This document shows, in pieces, positions 1-8,552 of a stretch of 64,000 nucleotides of DNA (its first letter is position 1; the number at the start of each line of letters is the position of its first letter). A model generated the notes under the pieces. That model saw only the letters and a list, made by a program, of their open reading frames with translations. It made no database searches and was not told where the DNA came from. This DNA is from Albimonas marina (lineage in GTDB: Bacteria > Pseudomonadota > Alphaproteobacteria > Rhodobacterales > Rhodobacteraceae): positions 496,001 to 560,000 of the forward strand of contig NZ_JARHUC010000001.1 of assembly GCF_029223255.1 (NCBI RefSeq). Reading direction: 5' to 3'. A program made the position numbers and the translations under genes.

Positions 1-418
1 CGCCCCCACAGAGGCGTCCCGCGAGGGCTGCGTTCGGCCGTCGCCGCGACGACGCGCGGCCTCGCCCCGACCGAGCCTGCCGCGAGAAGCCGGGCGAGGG
101 AGGCGGGCCGGTCCCGGCGGGAGACGTCGGGGCGCCTCGACCGTCGGGCGCCGCTCGGCCGGTGGGCGGCGCGCCCGGCGAGGGCGGTCCGACCGCCGCC
201 ATGATGCGACGGGCGCATAGCCGGCGGGGCGAAAGCTCTTCGCTCTCCCACGCGCCGGCGGCGGCGCAGAGCGGTGGAGATCGGGGAGCGACGTCTCGAC
301 CGGCGCGACGCAGCCAAGCCCGCCCGCAGGGCGCCTTGCCGCCCGCTCCTCTCGGCTTGCCGAGATTCTTCCCGATCTCCACGGCGAATGGGGTTGCACG
401 GGAGGGGGCGGCGTCGTG
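1..418. other. No recognisable gene
   Basis: Very GC-rich DNA before the octamer repeat. The open frames here start poorly, carry low-complexity Arg/Pro/Ala-rich translations and run into the repeat. I see no tRNA, promoter or conserved domain. A gene ending to the left of the window cannot be excluded. Confidence 0.5.
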
Positions 419-547
419 CTCTCCGCCTCTCCGCCTCTCCGCCTCTCCGCCTCTCCGCCTCTCCGCCTCTCCGCCTCTCCGCCTCTCCGCCTCTCCGCCT
501 CTCCGCCTCTCCGCCTCTCCGCCTCTCCGCCTCTCCGCCTCTCCGCC
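419..547. repeat. Octanucleotide tandem repeat (CTCCGCCT), about 16 copies
   Basis: Fifteen perfect copies of CTCCGCCT run from 421 to 540, followed by seven more bases of the unit and preceded by a matching CT. Eight is not a multiple of three, so the array is open in all three forward frames and encodes the same octapeptide cycle (LSASPPLR) in each. It ends about 98 bp before the sterol-desaturase-family start codon. Perfect arrays of this kind are prone to slippage. I see no coding function for the repeat. Confidence 0.95.
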
Positions 548-644
548 GGGCGCCCTCCTCCCCCTCGGCCCTCCACCCCTCACGCTCCCGCCAGCCCCGC
601 GCGGCGGCGATTGACGCGCGCGCCCGGCGCGGCGATGCAGGGGC

Positions 645-1436
645 ATGAGCTTCGAGGTCCTCGTCCGTCTCGGCCTGTTCCTGGGCATCTTCCTCGTCAT
701 GGCGGGGTGGGAGGCCTTCGCGGCCGCGCGCCCGGGGGCGCTGCCGAAAGCCCGGCGCTGGGTCACCAACTGGGCGGTGGCGATCCTCGACATGCTGGTG
801 ATCCGGCTGCTGTTCCCCGCGGCGGCGGTGGGGGCGGCGGTGGACGCCTCGGCGCAGGGCTGGGGGCTGTTCAACGGGCTTGGGGCGCCGGGGTGGCTGG
901 CGGGGGCGGTCTGCCTCGTGGTCCTCGACCTCGCCATCTGGGGGCAGCACGTGGCCTTCCACCGCGTCCCCCTGCTGTGGCGCCTGCACAAGGTCCACCA
1001 CGCCGACCGCGACGTCGACGTCACCACCGCGCTGCGCTTCCACCCGCTGGAGGCGACGCTGTCGATGCTGCTGAAGGTGGCGCTGGTCTACGCGCTGGGG
1101 GCGCCGGCCTGGTCGGTGCTGGTCTTCGAGGTCCTGCTGAACGGCTGCGCGATGTTCAACCACGCCAACGTCGCCCTGCCCGCGGCGTGGGAGCGGCGGC
1201 TGCGCCGGGTGCTGGTGACGCCGGAGATGCACCGCATCCACCACTCGGTGATCCGCGAGGAGCACGACACCAACTTCGGCTTCTCGGTCAGCTGGTGGGA
1301 CCGGCTCTCGGGCCTCTATTCCGCCGAGCCGCGGGGCGGGGAGGCGGGGCTGACGCTGGGGCTTTCCGAGCATCAGGACGCCGCCCCCGCCCGGCTGGGA
1401 TGGAGCCTCGCGCTGCCCTTCCGGCGCACGCCGTGA
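645..1436 (+). CDS. Sterol desaturase / fatty acid hydroxylase superfamily protein
   Basis: A 263-residue membrane di-iron protein. The superfamily's histidine clusters are present: HxxxH at about residues 102-106 (HVAFH), HxxHH at 115-119 (HKVHH) and HxxHH at 196-200 (HRIHH), with a further His in FNHAN near 173. Hydrophobic segments near the N-terminus, 85-100 and 140-165 fit an inner-membrane enzyme. Family members hydroxylate or desaturate sterols, fatty acids or carotenoids, and the substrate here cannot be told. The start is ATG. The stop overlaps the GTG of the next gene by four bases, so the two are probably translationally coupled. An octamer repeat lies about 98 bp upstream. Confidence 0.9.
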   Translation: MSFEVLVRLGLFLGIFLVMAGWEAFAAARPGALPKARRWVTNWAVAILDMLVIRLLFPAAAVGAAVDASAQGWGLFNGLGAPGWLAGAVCLVVLDLAIWGQHVAFHRVPLLWRLHKVHHADRDVDVTTALRFHPLEATLSMLLKVALVYALGAPAWSVLVFEVLLNGCAMFNHANVALPAAWERRLRRVLVTPEMHRIHHSVIREEHDTNFGFSVSWWDRLSGLYSAEPRGGEAGLTLGLSEHQDAAPARLGWSLALPFRRTP

Positions 1437-2161
1437 CCCCGCCGCGCTGGGAGGCGATCGCGAGCGCCGCAGCCGGGGAGGGCCTGCGCGCGGCCCCCTT
1501 CGCCCTGGCCGGGGACGAGGGCGCGCCCGGCGCCCCGCGGGCCCGCTTCGGCGCGCTGCTGGCGGCGGACGCCGAGGCCTGGGCGCGGTTCCGCGCCGCG
1601 CCCGAGGCGCAGGACGGGGGCCCCGATCCGCTCGACCGCTGGTCGGCGCGGGTGGCGGGGGCGCTGGCCGCGCGCTTCGGCGCCCGCGCCGTGCTGCCCA
1701 GCGACGGGCCGCCCTACGCGCCCTTCCCGGCCTGGGCGCTGCGGGCGGAGCCGGTCTGGCCCTCCCGCCTCGGGCCGCTGCTGCATGCGTGCCGGGGGCT
1801 CTGGGTCTCCTGGCGGGCGGCGCTGCTGTTCGAGGCGGTGGAGGGCGCGCCCCCGCCGCCCGCGCGCGGGCCGAACCCCTGCGGGGCCTGCCCGGCCCCC
1901 TGCCTGCGCGCCTGCCCGGTCGACGCCTTCGCCGAGACGCCGCAGGGCCCCCGCTACGACGTGCCCGCCTGCGCCGCGCATCTCGAGACGCCGCAGGGCG
2001 CGCCCTGCCGGGAAGGGGGCTGCCTCGCCCGCCACGCCTGCCCGGTGGGGCGGGCGGCGGCCCATCCGCCGGAGCGGGCGGCCTTCCACATGGCCGCCTT
2101 CCTGCGCGCCCGACGGGCGGAGCGTGCGGCGGTGGAGAGCGGCGCAGGGCCGGGGGGCTGA
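1433..2161 (+). CDS. 4Fe-4S ferredoxin-like protein
   Basis: Translated from a GTG that overlaps the preceding stop (GTGA), giving 242 residues. The same frame is open far upstream, but that part is antisense-like low-complexity sequence through the octamer repeat. The C-terminal third holds two cysteine-rich stretches, CGACPAPCLRACPV (about 151-164) and CREGGCLARHACPVG (about 191-205). This pattern is compatible with two [4Fe-4S] clusters, as in proteins distantly related to the iron-sulfur part of epoxyqueuosine reductase. The N-terminal two thirds are not recognised. Coupling to the di-iron hydroxylase suggests an electron-transfer partner, but that is inference. Confidence 0.75.
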   Translation: MTPPRWEAIASAAAGEGLRAAPFALAGDEGAPGAPRARFGALLAADAEAWARFRAAPEAQDGGPDPLDRWSARVAGALAARFGARAVLPSDGPPYAPFPAWALRAEPVWPSRLGPLLHACRGLWVSWRAALLFEAVEGAPPPPARGPNPCGACPAPCLRACPVDAFAETPQGPRYDVPACAAHLETPQGAPCREGGCLARHACPVGRAAAHPPERAAFHMAAFLRARRAERAAVESGAGPGG

Positions 2162-2474
2162 ACCGCACGGCGGAGGGCGCGAGGCCCCGCGGCGGCGGCG
2201 CCCGCGCCCGGATCGCGCCCGTGCCGGGACCTGATGCCGGGACCTGACGCCGGGATCTGCGTTCGGGTCGTGCCGCGGGAACCTGCCGCCGGGACCTGGG
2301 TTCAGGGCCTGCATTCAGAGACCGCGCGGCCGGGGCTGCGGCGCGGCGCCCGTCGGCTCGCATCGGCGGTGGACAGCGCCGGCGCCGGGCGCCAGAAACG
2401 CGCCCGCGCCGCGCCGCGCCGCGCCGCGGCGCGCTCTCGTCCCGCGCCGTCCGCTCCGCCGAGAAGGATGACCG
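2162..2474. repeat. Intergenic stretch with degenerate short repeats
   Basis: This gap holds a run of imperfect 12-14 bp repeats built on GCCGGGACCTG between about 2222 and 2312, with at least four recognisable versions. After it comes GCGCCGCGC-type low-complexity sequence near 2400-2435. I see no gene or clear promoter. Confidence 0.55.
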
Positions 2475-2993
2475 ATGCCCCGCCTGGTGCTGTTCCGCCA
2501 CGCCAAGTCCGCCTGGGACGACCCCGACCTGCCGGACCTCGACCGGCCGCTGGCCCGTCGCGGGCGGCTGGCCGCGACGCTGATGGGCGGCTTCCTGGCC
2601 GAGGAGGGGCTGCGCCCCGATCTCGTGCTGCTGTCCCCCGCCCTGCGCACGCGCGAGACCTGGCGGCGCGCCTGCGCCGCGGCGGGGTTCGAGCCGCCGG
2701 CCCGCAGCCGCATCGTGCCCGACCTCTACATGGCCGACCCCGACACCGCGCTGGGCGTGCTGCAGGAGGAAGGGGGCGAGGCCGAGGTGGTGCTGATGCT
2801 GGGCCACGAGCCCGGAACCAGCGCCCTCCTGCGCCGCCTGCACGGCGGCCGCCCGCCCGAGGGGCTGGCCCGCGCCTTCGAGAAGTTCCCCACCGGCGCG
2901 GTGGCGGTGATCGACCTGCCCCGCCCCTGGGCCGAGACCTTCTGGGGCCAGGGTGTCTTCGCCCGCTTCGCCACGCCCAAGGACCTGGTCTGA
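2475..2993 (+). CDS. sixA: Histidine phosphatase, SixA type
   Basis: A 172-residue single-domain protein of the histidine phosphatase (phosphoglycerate mutase-like) superfamily. The N-terminal RHAKSAW motif (R8, H9) carries the phospho-accepting histidine. The second catalytic histidine lies in LGHEPGT (H111), with SPALRTRET (about 54-62) supplying the conserved arginine. Length and the RHAKS variant match SixA, which removes phosphate from histidine residues of phosphorelay proteins. The partner cannot be told from context. ATG start after GAGAAGGATG-like purine-rich sequence. Confidence 0.85.
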   Translation: MPRLVLFRHAKSAWDDPDLPDLDRPLARRGRLAATLMGGFLAEEGLRPDLVLLSPALRTRETWRRACAAAGFEPPARSRIVPDLYMADPDTALGVLQEEGGEAEVVLMLGHEPGTSALLRRLHGGRPPEGLARAFEKFPTGAVAVIDLPRPWAETFWGQGVFARFATPKDLV

Positions 2994-3031
2994 CGCGGGC
3001 CGCGTGTCCGGCCCCCCGCCGCCCCTGAACG

Positions 3032-3064
3032 AAAAAGGCGCGCGACAGGTGCCTGTCGCGCGCC
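3032..3064 (-). terminator. Intrinsic terminator for the MarR-family gene
   Basis: A 13-bp perfect GC-rich stem (3037-3049 with 3052-3064) lies downstream of the minus-strand gene ending at 3147. Read on the minus strand it is followed by TTTTT (3032-3036). It may also stop sixA transcription from the other side. Confidence 0.8.
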
Positions 3065-3146
3065 CCGGCCATCCGTCGGCCCGCCCCCCGGCGGCCTTCG
3101 GCGGCGTCTCATGCGCCGGACGGATCCGGCGGTCGTCGTCCCGCGG

Positions 3147-3677
3147 TCACTCCGCCGCGTAGAGCGGCGCGGCGCGGCGGCGGTTCAGGAGCCGGAAGCG
3201 CTCCGGGCGAAAGGGGGCGGACTCCTCGGCGGCCTCCTCTCGGTCGCGGGTGAGGGACTCCGCGCGGGCGCAAAGCTTCTCGATCGCGCTCTCCAGCGCG
3301 GCGTGCTCCTCGGGCGTCAGCGCCGCGAGCAGGTAGGCCTCCCGGTCGCGCACCTGACGCTCGATCTCGCGCAGGGCGGCGGCGCCTTCCTCGGTCAGGC
3401 GCAGGATCTTGATGCGGCGGTCGGTGCGGTCCTCGGTCCGGCGGATCAGGTTGCGGTCCTCCAGCGCCGAGGCGGCGCGGGAGATGGCGACCTTGTCGAG
3501 GCCGGTCTGTTCGGCGATGGCGCGCGTCGGCTGCGCCTCGGCCTCGCCGGTCGCCGCGAGCACGCGCCACTCGTCCCGACTGAGCCCGTGGGCGTCGGCG
3601 TAGACCTGGCTGATGGCGGCGGAGGTCCGCGCGGCGAGCCGCGCGATCCGGAACGGCAGAAAGGCCTGGAGGAGCAT
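3147..3677 (-). CDS. MarR-family transcriptional regulator
   Basis: 176 residues with a MarR-type winged helix. The helix-turn-helix lies near residues 50-80 (TRAIAEQTGLDKVAISRAAS), and the wing carries the signature DRRIKILRLTEEG at about 103-115. The start was set at the ATG at 3677, which has AGAGGGA about eight bases upstream; a further ATG at 3716 lacks a ribosome-binding site. MarR proteins usually respond to phenolics, oxidants or other small ligands. The target here is unknown. The upstream FnrL-type box at 3740-3753 is placed to activate this gene. Confidence 0.88.
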   Translation of the reverse strand: MLLQAFLPFRIARLAARTSAAISQVYADAHGLSRDEWRVLAATGEAEAQPTRAIAEQTGLDKVAISRAASALEDRNLIRRTEDRTDRRIKILRLTEEGAAALREIERQVRDREAYLLAALTPEEHAALESAIEKLCARAESLTRDREEAAEESAPFRPERFRLLNRRRAAPLYAAE

Positions 3678-3711
3678 GGGTCGCGTCCCTCTTGTTCGGT
3701 TCTCGTGAAGG

Positions 3712-3753
3712 ACCATAGGCGCCCGCCGACGGTTTCGCCTTGACCTGGGTCAA
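3712..3753 (-). promoter_or_regulatory. FnrL-type box with -10-like element upstream of the marR-like gene
   Basis: TTGACCTGGGTCAA (3740-3753) matches the TTGAY-N4-RTCAA pattern bound by FNR/FnrL. Read toward the minus-strand gene, a class II start would fall near 3705. The -10 hexamer would then lie at 3712-3717, which reads TATGGT (four of six consensus bases). That leaves a 28-nt leader. fnrL itself is in this window. Confidence 0.6.
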
Positions 3754-4008
3754 ACGTTTTTCCGTGGTCAGCTTATCGTTTCAGAGGAAATTGACGCCAA
3801 TTTCGAGACAAAAGCCGGCCGCGTGAATGCAGGCTGCATCACGCGGCGACGCAGGGTCCGGCGGCGATACGCGGGTAGCGCGGAAAGATGCCGTGGGGGC
3901 GATTCGCGACGCGCGGCGTGGGGAACGGGGCGACTCGCCCTCCGGGGCTCTCCGCCCGCGTCCGGCGCGGGCGACGGCGCGGGGGGCAGGGGCCAAGAAG
4001 TCGGGGGC
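3754..4008. other. Intergenic, nothing further recognised
   Basis: The stretch next to the FnrL box (about 3754-3815) is comparatively AT-rich and looks promoter-like. The rest is GC-rich and is the 3' flank of the sdhAF4-like gene on the minus strand. I see no gene. Confidence 0.4.
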
Positions 4009-4200
4009 TCAGAAGTCGGAGACGATGCCCTTCTTCTCCCAGTCGCCGAAGCGGGTGGGCTCGGGGCCGTCGCGCCCGCCCAGCTCGGGCGGCAGGGGGG
4101 GGCGCTCGGCCTCGGCCTTGCGGCGGGCCTCGGCCTCGGCCAGGGCGCGTTCGGCGGCGGCGCGAAGACGCGCCTCTTTCTCGTCGGTCCCGTCCGCCAT
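4009..4200 (-). CDS. Succinate dehydrogenase assembly factor 4-like protein (DUF1674)
   Basis: A small 63-residue protein. Its C-terminus reads [21 protein letters not shown], the DUF1674/SDHAF4 signature, preceded by a charged Ala/Glu/Arg helix. In eukaryotes SDHAF4 binds the FAD-loaded succinate dehydrogenase flavoprotein and promotes its assembly; bacterial homologues are presumed to do likewise. The ATG at 4200 was chosen over upstream starts because GGAGGAAAGATAT precedes it directly and the conserved part begins only after it. It is divergent from htpX, a common alphaproteobacterial arrangement. Confidence 0.85.
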   Translation of the reverse strand: MADGTDEKEARLRAAAERALAEAEARRKAEAERPPLPPELGGRDGPEPTRFGDWEKKGIVSDF

Positions 4201-4322
4201 ATATCTTTCCTCCGAGCCGCCCGCGGCCCCGGCGCCGCGTCCCCCCGGACATAGTCCGGCTGGACGCCGGCCGCAAACCCCGGGGGCGGCCCCCGACCTC
4301 ATCGGAGCGCGGACGCGAAGCC

Positions 4323-5336
4323 ATGAACTACGTCAAGACGGCGATGCTGCTGGCCTTCCTCACCGCCCTGTTCATGGGCGTGGGGTGGATGCTGGGCGGC
4401 GCCTCGGGGATGATGATCGCCCTGGTCGTGGCGATCGCCACCAACGTCTTCGCCTACTGGAACTCGGACAAGCTGGCCCTGCGCGCCCACCGCGCGCGGG
4501 AGGTGGACGCCGCCTCGGCGCCCGAGCTGCACGCGATGGTGGCGCGGCTGGCCAGGAACGCGGGCCTGCCGATGCCGAAGGTCTGCGTGATCGAGACCGA
4601 CCAGCCCAACGCCTTCGCCACCGGCCGCAACCCCGAGAACGCGGCGGTGGCCGTGACCACCGGCCTGATGCGCAGCCTGAGCCGGGAGGAGCTGGCCGGC
4701 GTGATCGCCCATGAGCTCGCCCATATCCGCAACCGCGACACGCTGATCATGACCATCGCCGGCACGGTGGCGGGCGCGATCTCGATGCTGGCGCAGTTCG
4801 GCCTGTTCTTCGGCGGCGGCGCGCGGGACGACCGCAATCCGCTGGGGCTGATCGGGGTGATCGCCGCGGCGCTGTTCGCGCCCTTCGCGGCGATGCTGAT
4901 CCAGATGACCATCTCGCGCACCCGCGAATACGCGGCCGACCGCGCCGGGGCGCAGATCTGCGGCGATCCGCTGGCGCTGGCCTCGGCCCTGCGCCGGATC
5001 GCCGGCGGCGGCCACGCCCGCCCGATGGAGAGCGCCGAGCGCGATCCCGCGACCGCGCACATGTTCATCGTCAACCCGCTGGCGGGCCGGGGCGCGGACA
5101 ACCTGTTCTCGACCCACCCCGCGACCGAGAACCGGATCGCCGCGCTGGAGGCGCTGGCGCGCGAGATGGGCCGCCCCGCCGCCCATCGCGCCGCCCCCTC
5201 CGGCTGGGATCCCCTGCATATGGAGGAGGAGACGGTGGACGCCGGCGCCGAAGATCCCGCCCGCCGCGACGGCCCGGTCCGCGCCGCCCCCACGCGCATC
5301 CCGCGCTCGGGCGGCCGCTCCGGCCCCTGGCGTTGA
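4323..5336 (+). CDS. htpX: Membrane zinc metalloprotease HtpX
   Basis: 337 residues, M48 family. Two N-terminal membrane helices (about 5-22 and 29-46) precede the zinc motif HELAH (130-134). More hydrophobic segments at about 145-163 and 177-198 are followed by [11 protein letters not shown] (about 205), whose Glu is the third zinc ligand. HtpX degrades damaged inner-membrane proteins and is often heat-induced. The Pro/Arg-rich C-terminal tail (after about 290) is longer than in E. coli HtpX and looks disordered. It starts at ATG 4323 and is followed after four bases by rsmB. Confidence 0.93.
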   Translation: MNYVKTAMLLAFLTALFMGVGWMLGGASGMMIALVVAIATNVFAYWNSDKLALRAHRAREVDAASAPELHAMVARLARNAGLPMPKVCVIETDQPNAFATGRNPENAAVAVTTGLMRSLSREELAGVIAHELAHIRNRDTLIMTIAGTVAGAISMLAQFGLFFGGGARDDRNPLGLIGVIAAALFAPFAAMLIQMTISRTREYAADRAGAQICGDPLALASALRRIAGGGHARPMESAERDPATAHMFIVNPLAGRGADNLFSTHPATENRIAALEALAREMGRPAAHRAAPSGWDPLHMEEETVDAGAEDPARRDGPVRAAPTRIPRSGGRSGPWR

Positions 5337-5340
5337 CCCG

Positions 5341-6771
5341 GTGAGCGCCCCGACCCGCCCCCGTCGTTCCGGCGACCGTCCCGCGCCCCGCCGCCCCGGC
5401 GGCAAGGGCGGCCCGCGTCCGAAATCCGCCGAGGCCGAGGCGCGCCCGCCCGCCGAGCGCGCCGCGCCCGACACGCGCTCGGCCGCCGAGCGGCCCCATG
5501 CCGAACGCGTCGAGGCGCTGCGCCTGCTGTCGGGCGTGCTGCGCGACCGCCGGGCGCTGCCCGACCTGGTGGCCGAGGCGCCGGAGCTGCCGCCCGCGAT
5601 GCGCGCCCGCGCCCTGCACCGCGCCTCGGAGACGCTGCGCCGGCTGGGGCAGGCCGACGCGGTGCTGGCCCGCTTCCTGCGCCGGACCCCGCCCCCCGCC
5701 GCGCAGGACGCCCTGCGCCTCGCGACCGTCGAGCTTCTGCACCTGCACGAGGCCGCCCATGCGGTGGCCGACGGCGCGGTGGCGGCCGTCCGCTCCCGCA
5801 AGGGGGGCGAGCGGCTGACCGGCCTCGTCAACGCCGTCGCCCGCCGCGTGGTCGAGGAGGGCGCCCCCCTCTGGGCCGCCCGCGACCCCGAGCGCGACGG
5901 CATGCCCGGCTGGATGCGCGGGCGCCTGTCCTCGGCCTGGGGCGCCGCGGCCGTGCGCGGCATCGCCGCCGCCCACCTGCGCACCCCCACCGCCGACCTG
6001 ACCCCGCGCGATCCCGCCGCCGCCGAGGCGCTGGCCGAGCGGCTGGGCGGCGACCTGCTGCCCACCGGCTCGATCCGCCTGCGCGGCCGGGCGCAGATCA
6101 GCGCCCTGCCGGGGTTCGAGGCCGGCGAGTGGTGGGTGCAGGACGCCGCCGCCGCGCTGCCGGCGCGGATGCTCGGCGACGTCGCGGGCCTGCGGGTGCT
6201 GGACCTGTGCGCCGCGCCCGGCGGCAAGACGATGCAGCTCGCCGCCGCCGGGGCCGTGGTCACCGCGCTCGACATCTCCGAGCCCCGCCTCGCGCGGCTG
6301 CGGGAGAACCTTTCCCGCATGGGCCTGACGGCCGAGACCATCGCCGCCGACGCGCTGGAGTGGACGCCCGACGCGCCCTTCGACGCGATCCTGCTGGATG
6401 CGCCCTGTTCGGCCACGGGCACCGGGCGCCGGCATCCAGACATGCCCCACCTGCGCGACGGCGACCTCGACGTCGGCGCGCTGAGCGCCCTGCAGGACCG
6501 GCTCCTGGACCGCGCCTGGGGCTGGCTCGCGCCCGGGGGGCGGATGGTCTTCGCCACCTGCTCGCTGCTGCCCGAGGAAGGGGAGCTTCGCGCCGCCGCC
6601 TTCCTGGCCCGCACCCCCTCCGCCCGCGTGCTGCCGGCGGACCCGCAGGCGCTGGGCGTGCCGGCCGAATGGGTCTCGGCCGAGGGGTTCCTGCGCACGC
6701 GACCGGATTTCTGGCCACAGTCCGGGGGTTTGGACGGGTTTTTCGCCGCAGGTTTCCTCAACGAGTCGTGA
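5341..6771 (+). CDS. rsmB: 16S rRNA (cytosine-967 C5) methyltransferase
   Basis: 476 residues from GTG. A disordered basic N-terminus (about 50 residues) is followed by a NusB-like helical domain (about 55-190). A class I SAM methyltransferase then has the binding loop DLCAAPGGKTMQL near 288 and the two catalytic cysteine motifs, DAPCSATGTG and FATCSLLPEE. This Cys pair is typical of RNA m5C methyltransferases of the RsmB/Sun group. The four-base gap to htpX suggests cotranscription. Confidence 0.92.
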   Translation: MSAPTRPRRSGDRPAPRRPGGKGGPRPKSAEAEARPPAERAAPDTRSAAERPHAERVEALRLLSGVLRDRRALPDLVAEAPELPPAMRARALHRASETLRRLGQADAVLARFLRRTPPPAAQDALRLATVELLHLHEAAHAVADGAVAAVRSRKGGERLTGLVNAVARRVVEEGAPLWAARDPERDGMPGWMRGRLSSAWGAAAVRGIAAAHLRTPTADLTPRDPAAAEALAERLGGDLLPTGSIRLRGRAQISALPGFEAGEWWVQDAAAALPARMLGDVAGLRVLDLCAAPGGKTMQLAAAGAVVTALDISEPRLARLRENLSRMGLTAETIAADALEWTPDAPFDAILLDAPCSATGTGRRHPDMPHLRDGDLDVGALSALQDRLLDRAWGWLAPGGRMVFATCSLLPEEGELRAAAFLARTPSARVLPADPQALGVPAEWVSAEGFLRTRPDFWPQSGGLDGFFAAGFLNES

Positions 6772-6881
6772 CACGCCGTTCCGCGCGGGCCATGTTGCGC
6801 CGCGTCAGGGGCAGGGACCGCGCGGGCAGGGCTCGTCGCGGTCTTCGTGCTGTTCAAGCGTGAAGGGCGACGATAGACGAC

Positions 6882-8516
6882 GTGAGCGGACTGCTGGATA
6901 GCCTCGGTTTCGGACCGCGCGCCCCGCGGGAGCTGGCCTTCAGGGCCGAGCCCCTGTGGATCGGCGACGCCGCCGCCGCCCGTCGTCTGATGGCGGGAAC
7001 CTTCCGCTTCGCCGGCCAGGAGGTGCAGGCCAAGGCCCTGGGGCCCTGGCGCATCTCGCCGCCGTCCCGCGCCTTCGCCGACGCGCTGCACGGGTTCTCG
7101 TGGCTCGACGATCTCGCCGCGCTGGGCACGCGGGAGGCGCGGCGCATCGCGCAGTCCTGGGTGTTCGGCTGGATCGCCCAGCATGGCGAGGGCCAGGGCG
7201 GCGAGGCCGCCGGCTGGTCGCCCGAGGTCGCGGGCCAGCGCGCGATGCACTGGCTGGAGCGGGCGGAATTCGTGCTCGACGGCGCCTCGGACGATCTCAC
7301 CCGCCGGTTCCTGAAATCGCTCGCGGTGCATGCGAAGCGCCTGCGCAAGGGCCTCGACCAGGCGCCCGAGGGGCTGGCGCGGCTGCGCGCCGCCACCGGG
7401 CTGCTGCACGCGGTGCTGGCGACCGACGCCTCCGACGCGGGGCGCGCCGCGGCCGCCCGCCGGCTGGGCGCCGCCGCGGGGCTGGCGGTGGACGCGGACG
7501 GGGGCCTCGCCTCCCGCAACCCCGAGCGGCTGTGCGAGGCGCTGATCCTGCTCGCGGTCTGCGCGCGCCGCCTGCGCGAGGCGGGGATCGAGCCGGAGCG
7601 CGCCCATTCCGACGCGGTGTTCCGCGCCCAGTCCGCCCTGCGGGCGCTGCGCATGCGCGACGGCGGCCTGCCGCGGTTCCATGGCGGCGGGCCGGGGGCG
7701 CCGGGGCGGCTCGATCACGCGCTGTCGCTCGCCCATCCGCGCAAGGCCCCGCCGCCGCGGGACCGCGCCATGGGCTTCGTGCGCCTCGCCGCGGGCCGGG
7801 TGACGGTGGCGATCGACGCCGCCGCCCCCCCGCCGGGGCGGCACGCCCACGCCTCGACGCTCGCCTTCGAGATGGCGGTCGGCGGGGGGCGGCTGGTGGT
7901 CAACTGCGGCCCGGCCGAGCAGGCCGAGGGCGACTGGGCCGCCGCCTGCCGCGCCACCGCCGCCCAGTCGGCGCTGTCGATCGAGGGGGTCTCCTCCTCG
8001 CGCATCTCCTCCTCCGCCCGCGGGCCGGGGCCGCATCCCTTCGTCGAGGGGCCGAAGTCGGTCGAGGCGGAGACGACGCAGGACCTCGACGGCGCCTGGT
8101 TCCTGGGCGTGCACGACGGCTATGCCGCGAGCCACGGCCTCTCCCACCGCCGGCGGCTGTTCCTGTCGCCCGACGGGCGCGACTTCCGCGGCGAGGACCT
8201 GCTGGAGCCGCCCGATCCCAAGGCGGCCGCGCGCCTCGCCAAGGTGCTGCGCAACCACGGCGCCGCGGGCCTGCCCTTCGCGCTGCATTTCCACCTGCAC
8301 CCGGACGTGGAGGCGGAGCTGGACGGCGAGGTGGTGATCCTGACCCTGCCCGAGTCGCGCTGGCGCTTCGTGGTCACGGGGGCCGCCCCGGTGCTGCGCG
8401 ACAGCGTGTTCTTCGAGGCCGGAGAGCCCGAGCCCCGCGCCGCCCGCCAGATCGCCGTCCCCGCCCGCGCCACCGGCGAGGCCGCCCGCGTCGCCTGGGG
8501 GTTCCAGCGCCTCTGA
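6882..8516 (+). CDS. Heparinase II/III family protein
   Basis: 544 residues from GTG. The N-terminal half is alpha-helical, as in the alpha/alpha toroid of polysaccharide lyases. The C-terminal half (from about 300) matches the heparinase II/III-like beta domain, with a His-containing segment RHAHASTLAFEM and VNCGPAEQ. Homologues of this size commonly sit between rsmB and purH in Rhodobacterales. The substrate is unknown, and no sugar transporter or regulator accompanies it. I see no clear signal peptide, so export is uncertain. Confidence 0.83.
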   Translation: MSGLLDSLGFGPRAPRELAFRAEPLWIGDAAAARRLMAGTFRFAGQEVQAKALGPWRISPPSRAFADALHGFSWLDDLAALGTREARRIAQSWVFGWIAQHGEGQGGEAAGWSPEVAGQRAMHWLERAEFVLDGASDDLTRRFLKSLAVHAKRLRKGLDQAPEGLARLRAATGLLHAVLATDASDAGRAAAARRLGAAAGLAVDADGGLASRNPERLCEALILLAVCARRLREAGIEPERAHSDAVFRAQSALRALRMRDGGLPRFHGGGPGAPGRLDHALSLAHPRKAPPPRDRAMGFVRLAAGRVTVAIDAAAPPPGRHAHASTLAFEMAVGGGRLVVNCGPAEQAEGDWAAACRATAAQSALSIEGVSSSRISSSARGPGPHPFVEGPKSVEAETTQDLDGAWFLGVHDGYAASHGLSHRRRLFLSPDGRDFRGEDLLEPPDPKAAARLAKVLRNHGAAGLPFALHFHLHPDVEAELDGEVVILTLPESRWRFVVTGAAPVLRDSVFFEAGEPEPRAARQIAVPARATGEAARVAWGFQRL

Positions 8517-8552
8517 CGCCCGCGGGCCGGGCCCGGGCCACGCCGGCCGGCG

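Noticed and set aside
419-547. CRISPR array
   Set aside because: The array is an 8-bp uninterrupted satellite without spacers, leader or cas genes.
416-1432. In-frame upstream extension of the 4Fe-4S protein through the octamer repeat
   Set aside because: The extension overlaps the sterol desaturase-family gene in another frame and is low-complexity. The GTG at 1433 with a GTGA overlap is the sensible start.
4299-8300. Very long minus-strand open frame (over 1300 codons) opposite htpX, rsmB and the heparinase gene
   Set aside because: It is a GC-skew shadow: low-complexity Arg/Ala/Pro/Gly translation, no domain, and it lies over well-supported genes. Similar antisense frames at 9467-12589, 15973-18468 and 17922-21734 were dropped for the same reason.
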